In this document: positions 42,756 through 51,439 of the stretch, piece by piece
How the letters are laid out: every line of letters begins with the position of its first letter
Numbering within the stretch: position 1 is the stretch's first letter
Assembly (NCBI RefSeq): GCF_900167525.1
Contig: NZ_FUZQ01000004.1
Coordinates: 306,747-370,746, forward strand
Direction: 5' to 3'
DNA from: Krasilnikoviella flava
Lineage (GTDB): Bacteria; Actinomycetota; Actinomycetes; Actinomycetales; Cellulomonadaceae
DNA length: 64,000 bases
Notes under the pieces: model-generated
Databases searched by the model: none
Seen by the model: only the letters and a program-made list of their open reading frames with translations
Told to the model about the DNA's origin: nothing
Made by a program: the position numbers and the translations under genes

Positions 42756-43522
42756 CCGGCACGACGCAGGACGTGGTCCCGGACGCAGACTCCGGGACGG
42801 AGCCGGACGCCTCGGGCGCGGGCGCGTTCGTCGCCGAGCCGGCGATCGCCGACGACGACGCGGCGCTGTTCGCCGGCGACACGGGGGTGCTCCCGTACGA
42901 GGCGCGCCGCGCGCTGGCGCTGGTGCTGCAGCGCCGCTACCTGTCGGCGGCGGCGCACCCGGCGGAGTGGAAGGCGCTGCTGGCGCACCAGAACGTGCTC
43001 GCCTCGCGGTGCCACGACCTGTTCGTGGAGCTCGTGGTCGACCGCGACTACGAGATCGCGTACAAGCGGCAGGTCCGCGAGGCCGGGCTGAGCATCCCCG
43101 TGCTGCTCAAGGACGAGCCGTACAAGCGGGTCGAGACGCTGCTCATGCTGTTCGCGCGCAACCGCTTCCGGCAGGAGCAGGGCGCGGGGGAGCGGGCCGC
43201 GCACGTGGATGCCGAGGAGCTGGTGGACTACGCGCTCGGGTTCCTCGCCGCGGACGAGACCAATCTCGCCGCGCGCCGGCGCGAGGTCGACAACGCGATC
43301 GCCACCCTCGTGCGCGAGCACGTGCTCGACGAGGTCGCCGAGGGGCGCTACCGGGTCCAGCCGGTCGTGGAGATCCTGCTGCCGGTGGAGCGGCTGCGCG
43401 AGCTGACGGCGTGGCTGCGCTCGCCGTCGGGCGAGCGGGACCCGTCAGCCGCGCCTGTCGAGCACCCCGAGCGCGAGGACGAGACCGAGCCGGTCGACGA
43501 GGACGAGGAGGCCCGCGCGTGA
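42752..43522 (+). CDS. jetB: JetB/MksE-like protein (DUF4194)
   Basis: A 256-residue protein of the DUF4194 family, the KITE subunit (JetB/MksE) that dimerises and bridges kleisin and SMC. An acidic, disordered N-terminus (~1-45) is followed by two winged-helix domains: ARRALALVLQRRYLSAAAHPAEWKALL, then DRDYEIAYKRQVREAGLSIPVLLKDEPYKRVETLLMLFARNRF, then DYALGFLAADETNLAARRREVDNAIATLVREHVLDEV. The C-terminus is acidic. It is coupled by overlaps at both ends (ATGA with jetA, GTGA with jetC), so all three are made from one message in fixed proportion. Confidence 0.9.
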   Translation: MTGTTQDVVPDADSGTEPDASGAGAFVAEPAIADDDAALFAGDTGVLPYEARRALALVLQRRYLSAAAHPAEWKALLAHQNVLASRCHDLFVELVVDRDYEIAYKRQVREAGLSIPVLLKDEPYKRVETLLMLFARNRFRQEQGAGERAAHVDAEELVDYALGFLAADETNLAARRREVDNAIATLVREHVLDEVAEGRYRVQPVVEILLPVERLRELTAWLRSPSGERDPSAAPVEHPEREDETEPVDEDEEARA

Positions 43523-46500
43523 CGATCACGAGCGACCCGGCGGAGCAGGTCGCTGCGCCCCGCATGCAGCAGTCGCTGTTCGGGCTGATCCCGACGGCGT
43601 CTGACGGGCGGCAGTGGACGGCGCGCTCCATGCAGCTGGTGAGCTGGGGCGGCTACCACGGCTACCACGAGGTGCGGTTCGCGGGCACGACGACGCTGCT
43701 CACGGGCGCGTCCGGGTCCGGCAAGTCGACCCTGCTGGACGCGTACATCGCGCTGATGATGAGCCACACGACGCCGTTCAACGGGGCGTCCAACACGGCC
43801 ACGAGCGGCCGGGCGCGCGGGCAGGAGCAGCGCAACGTCGTCTCGTACGCGCGGGGCAAGCTCGACGAGGAGCGCACTGCCGGGTCCGCGCGTGCGAAGG
43901 ACCGCGTGCTGCGCGGCGAGGCGTCGGACACCTGGTCGGGGATCGCGATGACCTGGTCGTCGCAGGCCGGGGAACGGTTCACGGCACTACGTGCCTGGTA
44001 CGTGCCGCGCGGCGCCCAGCGCACCGACGAGACGGTCGCGGTGCGCGCCGTCGTCGATGCGGACTTCAGCCTGCGCGACCTCGAGCCGCTCGCCGCCCAG
44101 CGGTTCGGCAGGACGGGGCTCACCGCGGCCGGGCTGACGACGTTCGACACGGACAAGGCGTTCGCCATCCGCCTGCACGCGGCGCTCGGCATCGGCGCCG
44201 CCGGCGACGGCGAGAAGGCCATGCAGCTGCTGGGCCGCATCCAGGCCGGGCAGCAGATCACCACGGTGGACTCGCTGTACAAGGCGATGGTGCTCGAGGA
44301 GCCGGAGACGATCCGGGTGGCCGAGCGCGCCGTCGAGCACTTCGACGAGCTCAGCGAGGTGCGCGCCGAGATGGACACGGCGCAGCGGCAGGTGGACGTG
44401 CTGCGCCCGATGCTGGAGCACCGGGCGGCGATCGACGACGCCGCCGCGCAGCGCCGGGTGGTGGACGCGCTCGGCCCGGACGGCGGTCCGGACGGCGGGG
44501 TCACGCCGTTCACGGCCTGGCGCGACCGCACCCAGCTCGATCTGCTCCGCGCCGGCGAGGCGGAGAACCGGGCCCAGCACAAGGCCGCGGCGGAGCGGGT
44601 CGCCGTCGCCGAGGAGCGGCTCACCGCCGCCCAGGGCGAGCTCGAGCAGGTGCGCGCCGACCAGCGGCGCAACGGCGGCGACGCCATCGAGGCCGCGGAG
44701 CGTGACGTCCGGGCGGCCGGGCAGCGGCTGGCCGAGGTGCGGCGCGCCCGCGCCGAGCTCGAGGGGCACCTGGCGCCGCTGGAACGGGACGCCGGGACGC
44801 GGCGGGAGCTGGACGCCCTGCACGCCGACGCCCGCCGGTACCTTGACGAGCGCGACACCCACACCGACGCCCTGTCCGAGGCGGTCGTCGAGGCCGCGGC
44901 CCGCGAGAAGGACGCGATGCGCGCCCTCGCCGAGCTGGAGCGCGAGGAGGCGTCGCTGAAGGCCCGCCGCGGCAACGTGCCGCGCGAGCTGCACGAGGCG
45001 CGCGAGGCGCTGGCCCGGGCGGCCGGGATGCGGGCGCAGGACGTGCCGTTCGTCGGCGAGCTGCTCGAGGTGCGCGGTGAGTACGAGCCCTGGCGCGACG
45101 CGATCGGCCTCGCGCTCGGGGGCCTCGCCGTGACGATGCTGGTCGACGAGGCGCGGCTGGACGCGTTCCGGGCCGCGATCGACGCCGTCCGCTCCCCGGT
45201 GCGCGTGCGCTTCGAGGGCGTCCCCACCGGCCTGGCGCTGCACGAGGAGACCGACCGTGCGCTGCTGCCCGGGCGGCTGGAGGTCAAGGCCGGGCCGTTC
45301 GGCGGGTGGCTCGCCGGCCGCCTGGCGGAACGTTTCGCCTACGTGTGCGTGGACGACCCGACCGAGCTGGCCCATCACGACCTGGCGCTCACCCGGTCGG
45401 GTCAGACGTCGGAGGGGCGTCGGGGCGCGCACGGCGGCCAGGGCCGGGCGTCGGTGCTGGGGTTCAGCAACCACCGGCGGCTCGAGCAGCTCGCCGAGCA
45501 GATCGGGGCGGCCCACCAGGAGCTGCGGCAGGCGTCCGAGGCGCTCGCGGGCGCGCGGCTGCGGCAGAAGGGCGAGGCCGACCACTTCGTCGCGTACAGC
45601 CACGCGCTGCGCGCCGCCTGGGACGACCTCGACGTGCGCGGGGCCGAGGAGCGGCTCGGCGAGCGGCAGGAGCGGCTCGAGACGCTGGTCGCGGGCTCGG
45701 ACGTGCTGCGCGCCCTCAAGGCGGACGAGGACCGGCTGCGCGCCCGCGTCGACGAGCTGTACCGGGAGCGTGCCGCGGCGCAGCAGCGCGTGACCGAGCT
45801 CGGCGCGGCGTGGGAGCAGCTGAGCGACCAGGTGGACCAGGTCGCGGACGCCGTCGAGCACGCCGACGCCGGGGGCATCGAACCGACGCCTGAGCAGGTG
45901 AGCCGGTTGGCCGAGCTCATGGCGCAGGTCGGCTGGTCCGGGGTGTCGGGCACGTCGGGCAGCGGCCTCGCGGACCTCACCACCGCCGTGGCCGCCGTCG
46001 TGCGGGAGCTCGACCACGAGCGGGAGGCCGCGCAGGAGGCGGAGCGGGCCGCCCGGGCGGCCCTCGCGGCGCTTTTCGAGCGGTTCAACGACACCTGGCC
46101 CGACCCGAACCGCAGCGCCGATCCCGACGGGGCCTACGCGGACTTCCTGCGGATCTACGAGGAGCTGGAGTACCAGCAGCTCTACCGGCTTCGGGACAAG
46201 TGGTCGGCGCACCTGCGCCAGATGTCGGGTGACCAGCTCACGCGGCTCAACAACGGCATCGCGCAGGCGGTCGCGGAGATCCGCGACCGCATGGAGCCCG
46301 TCAACGCGATCCTCGCGACGCTGCCGTTCCGCGACGAGGCGCACCGGCTGCGGATCACGGCCACCCCCGTCGAGGCGGGCGACGTGGTCTCGTTCCGGCG
46401 GCGGCTGCGCGAGCTGGCCGCGGTCCCCGCGGGCGACGTCCCGCTCGCCGAGCACGAGCGGCGGTACGACCGGATGCGCCGGCTCGTCGACCGCATCCGC

Positions 46501-46920
46501 CCGGACAGCCCGGAGCGGCGGCGCCTGGTGGACGTGCGCGACCACGTCCGCGTCAGCGCGGAGTGCGTGGACCGAGCGGGCAACCACGTGAGCGTCTACG
46601 ACCACATCGCCGGCAAGTCCGGTGGCGAGTCCCAGGAGCTCGTCGCGTTCATCGTCGGCGCGGCCCTGCGCTACCAGCTGGGCGACGCCGGGGCGGAGCG
46701 CCCGCGGTACGCGCCCGTGTTCCTCGACGAGGCGTTCATCAAGGCGGACGCCCGGTTCGCCGGCCGCGCCGTGGGTGCCTGGCGCGGGCTGGGCTTCCAG
46801 CTCGTCGTGGGCGCGCCGCTGGACAAGGTGAGCGCGCTGGAGCCGCACGCCGACGTCGTGCTGCAGGCGATCAAGGACGCGACCGGCCGGTCGCGGCTGG
46901 TGACGCTCGTGGGGGAGTGA
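43519..46920 (+). CDS. jetC: JetC/MksB-like SMC-type ATPase
   Basis: A 1133-residue SMC-like motor. The head has Walker A at 63-71 (GASGSGKST) after YHGYHEVRFAGTTTLLTG, the signature SGGES at ~1034-1038 and Walker B FLDE at ~1068-1071 (VFLDEAFIKADARF). Long coiled coils (~330-560 and ~700-830) flank a hinge (~560-690: VPFVGELLEVRGEYEPWRDAIGLALGGLAVTMLV). This is the form of JetC/MksB, shorter than MukB. JetABC complexes extrude DNA loops. In Wadjet the JetD nuclease then cuts small circles, but no JetD (DUF3322/DUF2220) gene follows; the next gene is glgP. Confidence 0.92.
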   Translation: MTITSDPAEQVAAPRMQQSLFGLIPTASDGRQWTARSMQLVSWGGYHGYHEVRFAGTTTLLTGASGSGKSTLLDAYIALMMSHTTPFNGASNTATSGRARGQEQRNVVSYARGKLDEERTAGSARAKDRVLRGEASDTWSGIAMTWSSQAGERFTALRAWYVPRGAQRTDETVAVRAVVDADFSLRDLEPLAAQRFGRTGLTAAGLTTFDTDKAFAIRLHAALGIGAAGDGEKAMQLLGRIQAGQQITTVDSLYKAMVLEEPETIRVAERAVEHFDELSEVRAEMDTAQRQVDVLRPMLEHRAAIDDAAAQRRVVDALGPDGGPDGGVTPFTAWRDRTQLDLLRAGEAENRAQHKAAAERVAVAEERLTAAQGELEQVRADQRRNGGDAIEAAERDVRAAGQRLAEVRRARAELEGHLAPLERDAGTRRELDALHADARRYLDERDTHTDALSEAVVEAAAREKDAMRALAELEREEASLKARRGNVPRELHEAREALARAAGMRAQDVPFVGELLEVRGEYEPWRDAIGLALGGLAVTMLVDEARLDAFRAAIDAVRSPVRVRFEGVPTGLALHEETDRALLPGRLEVKAGPFGGWLAGRLAERFAYVCVDDPTELAHHDLALTRSGQTSEGRRGAHGGQGRASVLGFSNHRRLEQLAEQIGAAHQELRQASEALAGARLRQKGEADHFVAYSHALRAAWDDLDVRGAEERLGERQERLETLVAGSDVLRALKADEDRLRARVDELYRERAAAQQRVTELGAAWEQLSDQVDQVADAVEHADAGGIEPTPEQVSRLAELMAQVGWSGVSGTSGSGLADLTTAVAAVVRELDHEREAAQEAERAARAALAALFERFNDTWPDPNRSADPDGAYADFLRIYEELEYQQLYRLRDKWSAHLRQMSGDQLTRLNNGIAQAVAEIRDRMEPVNAILATLPFRDEAHRLRITATPVEAGDVVSFRRRLRELAAVPAGDVPLAEHERRYDRMRRLVDRIRPDSPERRRLVDVRDHVRVSAECVDRAGNHVSVYDHIAGKSGGESQELVAFIVGAALRYQLGDAGAERPRYAPVFLDEAFIKADARFAGRAVGAWRGLGFQLVVGAPLDKVSALEPHADVVLQAIKDATGRSRLVTLVGE

Positions 46921-46924
46921 GCTG

Positions 46925-46950
46925 CGCACGGCGACGGGCCGCGCCGTGCG
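46925..46950 (+). terminator. Hairpin terminator of the jetABC operon
   Basis: CGCACGGCG (46925-46933) pairs perfectly with CGCCGTGCG (46942-46950), with an 8-base loop, starting 5 bp past the jetC stop. Confidence 0.7.
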
Positions 46951-46963
46951 GGCGGGCCGTGTG

Positions 46964-46969
46964 TACTGT
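46964..46969 (+). promoter_or_regulatory. Leaderless -10 element of the glycogen phosphorylase gene
   Basis: TACTGT lies six bases before the GTG at 46976. It shows that glgP has its own promoter and is not part of the jet operon. Confidence 0.6.
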
Positions 46970-46975
46970 CGTCAC

Positions 46976-49447
46976 GTGACCGAGACCACGCCTCTGATCA
47001 CCAGCCCGGAACCGACGGTCGAGGGGTTCGTGCGCGAGTACCTGCGCGAGCTCAACTTCTCCCAGGGCACGATCCTGGAGCGGGCCACGACCAACGACCA
47101 GTACCTGGCGCTCGCGCGCACGGTGCGGCACTACCTGATGTCCCGCTGGATGCAGACCACGGTGAGCCAGTACCGCTCGCAGGCCAAGGCGGTGGCCTAC
47201 CTGTCGGCGGAGTACCTCCTGGGCCGCCAGCTCGACAACGCGCTCATCGCGACCGGGCTGGAGGAGGTCGCCGCGGAGGCGCTCGCCAGCCTGGGCCTGG
47301 ACCTCGACGAGCTGCGCGAGGTGGAGGTGGAGCCGGGGCTCGGCAACGGCGGGCTCGGTCGGCTGGCGGCGTGCTTCGTGGACTCGCTGGCGACGATGAG
47401 CGTGCCCGCCATCGGGTACGGCATCCGCTACGAGTACGGCATCTTCCGGCAGCGGTTCGACGACGGCAGGCAGGTCGAGGAGCCGGACAACTGGCTCGAC
47501 AACGGCGCGCCGTGGGAGTTCGCGCACCCCGAGCACGAGGTCGCGGTCGGGTTCGGCGGCCGCACGGAGACGTACACGGACGACGACGGCCGCGAGCGCA
47601 CCCGCTGGCTGCCGGGCTGGCAGGTGCTCGGGGTCCCGTACAACTACATGGTGCCGGGCTACCGGAACGGGCGCGTCAACACGCTGCGGCTGTGGAGCGC
47701 GCGGGCCACGCACGCCTTCGACCTCAAGATCTTCAACTATGGCGACTACGCCGAGGCGGTCCGGTCACAGACTTTCGCGGAGAACATCTCCAAGGTGCTC
47801 TACCCGGAGGACTCCACGCCGCAGGGCAAGGAGCTGCGGTTGCAGCAGCAGTACTTCTTCGTGGCGTGCTCGATCCGCGACTTCATCGACCAGCTGCTGC
47901 CGCCGGGCTTCGACCTGCACGACCTGCCCGACCGAGTCGTCTTCCAGCTCAACGACACCCACCCCGTCATCGCGGTCCCGGAGCTGATGCGGATCCTCGT
48001 GGACGAGCGCGGCTTCGAGTGGGACGACGCGTGGCAGGTCACCCAGCGCTGCTTCGCGTACACGTGCCACACCCTGCTGCCGGAGGCACTGGAGGTGTGG
48101 CCGGTCGAGCTGGTCGGGCGACTGCTGCCGCGGCACCTGGAGATCGTCTACCGCATCAACGACGAGTTCCTCGCCCAGGTGCGCGAGCGTTCCGGCGGCG
48201 ACGAGCTGCTCGTGCGGCGCATGTCGATCATCGCGGAGCACCCCGAGCGGTCGGTGCGGATGGCGTACCTGGCGACGGTGGGCGGCTCGAAGGTGAACGG
48301 TGTCGCGGAGCTGCACTCGCAGCTGCTGCGCGACAAGGTGCTCGCCGACTTCGCCGCGTTCTGGCCGGAGAAGTTCACCAACGTCACCAACGGGGTCACG
48401 CCCCGGCGGTTCGTCAAGCTCGCCAACCCGGGGCTGTCCGGGCTGATCACCGAGGCCATCGGCGACGGGTGGGTCACCGACCTCGACCGGCTGCGCGAGC
48501 TCGAGCCGCTCGCCGACGACGCCGAGTTCCGCCGCCGGTTCCGCGAGGTCAAGGCCGCGAACAAGGACCGGCTCGTCTCCTTCCTGGCCGCGCGCGACGG
48601 CATCGCGATCGACCCGGCCACGATGCTCGACGTCATGGTCAAGCGGCTGCACGAGTACAAGCGCCAGCTGCTCAAGCTGCTGCACGTCGTCACGCTGTAC
48701 GACCGGATCACGTCGGGCGACCTCGCCGCGGCCGACGTCACGCCGCGCACCGTCGTCTTCGGCGCGAAGGCCGCGCCGGGCTACGTGATGGCGAAGGAGA
48801 TCATCGCGCTGATCAACCACGTCGGCGCCGTCGTGAACGCGCACCCCGACGTCTCGCGGGTGCTGCGGGTGGCGTTCCCGGCGAACTACAACGTGACCGT
48901 CGCCGAGACGCTCGTCCCCGCGGCGGACCTGTCGGAGCAGATCTCCCTGGCCGGCAAGGAGGCGTCCGGCACGGGCAACATGAAGTTCGCGCTGAACGGG
49001 GCGCTCACGATCGGCACGGACGACGGCGCGAACGTCGAGATCCGGCGCCTCGTGGGCGACGAGAACTTTTTCCTGTTCGGGCTCACCGAGCCCGAGGCGA
49101 GCGCCGTCGCGGAGGCGGGCTACCGCCCGGCCTCGTACTACGAGGAGAACGTGTCGTTGCGCCGGGCGCTGGACCTGATCGCCCGCGGCACCTTCTCCGG
49201 CGGCGACGGGTCGGTGTTCGAGCGGGTGGTCTCCAACCTGCTCAGCGAGGACCGCTTCATGGTGCTCGCCGACTACCAGGCCTACCTCGACGCCCAGGAG
49301 CGGGTGGAGCGGGCGTACGCCGACCCGGACGCCTGGAGCAGGTCGGCCGTGCTCAACGTGGCCCGCTCGGGGTTCTTCTCCTCCGACCGCTCGATGCGCG
49401 ACTACCTCGACCGCGTCTGGCACGCCGCGCCGCTCACGGCCGGCTGA
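46976..49447 (+). CDS. glgP: Glycogen/starch phosphorylase
   Basis: An 823-residue cytoplasmic enzyme that releases glucose 1-phosphate from alpha-1,4-glucans. Visible family features are AVAYLSAEYLLGRQLDNAL, the catalytic region VEPGLGNGGLGRLAACFVDSLATM, VTNGVTPRRF, KRLHEYKRQLLK and the PLP-binding Lys670 in EASGTGNMKFALNG. The length matches the GT35 family. GTG 46976 follows a -10 element at the leaderless spacing. No other glycogen genes are adjacent. Confidence 0.97.
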   Translation: MTETTPLITSPEPTVEGFVREYLRELNFSQGTILERATTNDQYLALARTVRHYLMSRWMQTTVSQYRSQAKAVAYLSAEYLLGRQLDNALIATGLEEVAAEALASLGLDLDELREVEVEPGLGNGGLGRLAACFVDSLATMSVPAIGYGIRYEYGIFRQRFDDGRQVEEPDNWLDNGAPWEFAHPEHEVAVGFGGRTETYTDDDGRERTRWLPGWQVLGVPYNYMVPGYRNGRVNTLRLWSARATHAFDLKIFNYGDYAEAVRSQTFAENISKVLYPEDSTPQGKELRLQQQYFFVACSIRDFIDQLLPPGFDLHDLPDRVVFQLNDTHPVIAVPELMRILVDERGFEWDDAWQVTQRCFAYTCHTLLPEALEVWPVELVGRLLPRHLEIVYRINDEFLAQVRERSGGDELLVRRMSIIAEHPERSVRMAYLATVGGSKVNGVAELHSQLLRDKVLADFAAFWPEKFTNVTNGVTPRRFVKLANPGLSGLITEAIGDGWVTDLDRLRELEPLADDAEFRRRFREVKAANKDRLVSFLAARDGIAIDPATMLDVMVKRLHEYKRQLLKLLHVVTLYDRITSGDLAAADVTPRTVVFGAKAAPGYVMAKEIIALINHVGAVVNAHPDVSRVLRVAFPANYNVTVAETLVPAADLSEQISLAGKEASGTGNMKFALNGALTIGTDDGANVEIRRLVGDENFFLFGLTEPEASAVAEAGYRPASYYEENVSLRRALDLIARGTFSGGDGSVFERVVSNLLSEDRFMVLADYQAYLDAQERVERAYADPDAWSRSAVLNVARSGFFSSDRSMRDYLDRVWHAAPLTAG

Positions 49448-49449
49448 CC

Positions 49450-49499
49450 GAGCCCCGGCGACGCGGGCTCCAGCGAACGAGCTCCGGTGACGCGGGCCG
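49450..49499. repeat. Two 21-bp direct repeats between convergent stops
   Basis: GAGCCCCGGCGACGCGGGC (from 49450) recurs at 49479 with about 17 of 21 matches. The pair fills the gap between the glgP and HerA-like gene stops, and each copy can form only a short stem. Confidence 0.5.
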
Positions 49500-51293
49500 T
49501 CAGCGCCGGCGGCGGGTGCCGAAGACCGTCCGCGTGATCTCCCGCGCGAGCGTCGTGCCGACCGTGGTGAGGATCGCGTCCACCGGGCTGCGGGAGCTGC
49601 GCCGGGACGGCGTGCCGGACGTCCGCGGTGCGCGGCCGGCGTCGCGGCGGGCCTTCTCGGCCTCCTTCTCGAGCTCGGCGGCGCGCTCGGCCGCCTCTCG
49701 GGCGGCGGTGTCCTGCGCGGCGCGCGCCTGCAGCAGCTCGTACGCGGACTCGCGGTCGACGGCGCCGCCGTAGCGCGCCTGGCCGGGGGAGGTCGCGACG
49801 GCGGCGTCGAGCACCTGCTGCGGCGCCGGGTCCATCGACGCCTGGGGCGCGCGCACGCGCGTCCACGCGACGGGCGTCGGCGCACCCTTCTCGTCGAGCA
49901 GGGTGACGACGGCCTCGCCCGTGCCGAGCGACTGCAGCAGCCGTTCCAGGTCGTAGGGCGAGGTGGGGAAGGTGCGGGCGGCTGCCCGCAACGCCTTGGC
50001 GTCGTCGGGGGTGAAGGCGCGCAGCGCGTGCTGCACGCGGTTGCCGAGCTGGGCGAGCACGTCGGCGGGCACGTCCTTGGGGGACTGGGTGACGAAGAAG
50101 ACGCCCACGCCCTTGCTGCGGATGAGCCGCACGGTCTGGACCACCTGCTGCAGGAAGTCCTTCGAGGCACCCGTGAACAGCAGGTGCGCCTCGTCGAAGA
50201 AGAACACGAGCCGCGGCTTGTCCGGGTCGCCCACCTCGGGCAGCTCCTGGAACAGCTCGGCGAGCAGCCACATGAGGAACGTGGAGAACAGGGCCGGTCG
50301 GTCCTGCACCCCGGGCAGCTCGAGGGCCGAGATCAGACCGCGGCCGTCCGGCGCGGTGCGCAGCAGGTCGGCGGTCTCGAAGGCCGGCTCGCCGAAGAAC
50401 ACACCGCCGCCCTGCGCCTGCAGGCCCACGATCTCGCGCAGGATGACGCCCGCGGAGGCGGTCGAGATGCCGCCGATGCCCTTGAGCGCCTGCTTGCCCT
50501 CGTCGGAGGTGAGGTAGGCGATCGTGGCCTGCAGGTCCTTGAGGTCGAGCAGCGCGAGCTGCTGGGTGTCGGCCCAGTGGAAGATCAGCTCGAGGCTGGA
50601 GGCCTGTGTCGCGTTGAGGCCCAGCACCTTGCTCAGCAGCAAGGGCCCGAAGTCGGTGACGGTCGTGCGGATCGGCACGCCGGTGCCGAGCCCGCCCAGG
50701 GAGTAGAACTCCACGGGGTAGGACGTCGGGGCCCATTCCTGCCCGATGCTCGCCGCGCGCTCGGCGACCTTCGGGTTGTCCGGGCCTTCGACGGCCAGGC
50801 CGGACAGGTCGCCCTTGATGTCCGCGAGGAAGACGGGGACGCCCTGGGCGGACAGGCCCTCCGCCATGCCCTGCAGGGTCTTCGTCTTGCCCGTGCCCGT
50901 GGCGCCCGCGACGAGCCCGTGGCGGTTCAGCGTCGCCAGCGGGAAGCCGACCTGGACCGTCGCGTCGGGCGTCGGGTCGCCGCCGAGCGTGCCCGACAGC
51001 AGCGCACCGAGGGGCAGGGCCGGGGCGTCGGAGGTGTAGCCCTCGCGCACCACGTCCGCGTAGGACGCCGGGGCCGCGGGCTCGGCGTCCGGCGTCGGGA
51101 CGGTGTCGGTGTGCCGCGCATCCGCGGGGGCGGGCGGGGGGACGTCCTCGCTCGCGGCCTCCGCCGCCTCGAGCGCTGCCTGGGCGGCGGCGGCCTTCGC
51201 CTCGGCGGCCTCGGCCTCGGCCGCGGCCTGCGCGGCGGCCGCGCGCAGCGCAGCGAGCTCGGCGGCCCTTGCGGGCGGTGTCCCCTCGGCCAT
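49500..51293 (-). CDS. HerA-like ATPase (DUF853)
   Basis: A 597-residue P-loop protein of the DUF853 group related to HerA/FtsK translocases. An Ala-rich coiled-coil N-terminus (~8-45) is followed by a linker, then Walker A at ~130-138 (GATGTGKTKT), LADIKGDLSGLA, Walker B near residue 380 (LVFFFDEAHLLF) and the sensor VGVFFVTQSPKDVP with an arginine further on. The C-terminus (~540-597) is basic. The cellular role of DUF853 is not established. The ATG at 51293 follows a TAGCGT element by seven bases (51301-51306, minus strand), so it is leaderless; the longer frame upstream overlaps the Zur boxes and is not used. Confidence 0.88.
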   Translation of the reverse strand: MAEGTPPARAAELAALRAAAAQAAAEAEAAEAKAAAAQAALEAAEAASEDVPPPAPADARHTDTVPTPDAEPAAPASYADVVREGYTSDAPALPLGALLSGTLGGDPTPDATVQVGFPLATLNRHGLVAGATGTGKTKTLQGMAEGLSAQGVPVFLADIKGDLSGLAVEGPDNPKVAERAASIGQEWAPTSYPVEFYSLGGLGTGVPIRTTVTDFGPLLLSKVLGLNATQASSLELIFHWADTQQLALLDLKDLQATIAYLTSDEGKQALKGIGGISTASAGVILREIVGLQAQGGGVFFGEPAFETADLLRTAPDGRGLISALELPGVQDRPALFSTFLMWLLAELFQELPEVGDPDKPRLVFFFDEAHLLFTGASKDFLQQVVQTVRLIRSKGVGVFFVTQSPKDVPADVLAQLGNRVQHALRAFTPDDAKALRAAARTFPTSPYDLERLLQSLGTGEAVVTLLDEKGAPTPVAWTRVRAPQASMDPAPQQVLDAAVATSPGQARYGGAVDRESAYELLQARAAQDTAAREAAERAAELEKEAEKARRDAGRAPRTSGTPSRRSSRSPVDAILTTVGTTLAREITRTVFGTRRRR

Positions 51294-51346
51294 GGCCCGC
51301 ACGCTAGCGCGGCGTCGCCGCGGTGGCGCGTCGAGCCGAACGCGCT

Positions 51347-51361
51347 TGAGAACGGTTCTCA
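51347..51361 (+). promoter_or_regulatory. Zur-like box 1
   Basis: TGAGAACGGTTCTCA is a perfect palindrome around a central G. It matches the AANCGNTT-containing 15-mer typical of actinobacterial zinc-uptake-regulator boxes. It lies 79 bp before the AztD start. Confidence 0.65.
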
Positions 51362-51385
51362 CATCTGCTTCACTGTCCGGGCACA

Positions 51386-51400
51386 TGGGAAGCGTTCTCA
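51386..51400 (+). promoter_or_regulatory. Zur-like box 2
   Basis: TGGGAAGCGTTCTCA resembles box 1 in 12 of 15 positions. It is centred 39 bp downstream of it, close to four helical turns, and 40 bp before the AztD start. Two in-phase boxes strengthen the case for zinc repression. Confidence 0.65.
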
Positions 51401-51439
51401 TGTGGCCCTCGTCGTGCTGCCCATCCGGAAAGAAGACTC

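Noticed and set aside
49500-51293. HerA-like ATPase as a missing partner for the jetABC operon
   Set aside because: It is on the opposite strand beyond glgP with its own leaderless promoter, lacks a DUF2220/DUF3322 nuclease, and DUF853 proteins are common without Jet genes.
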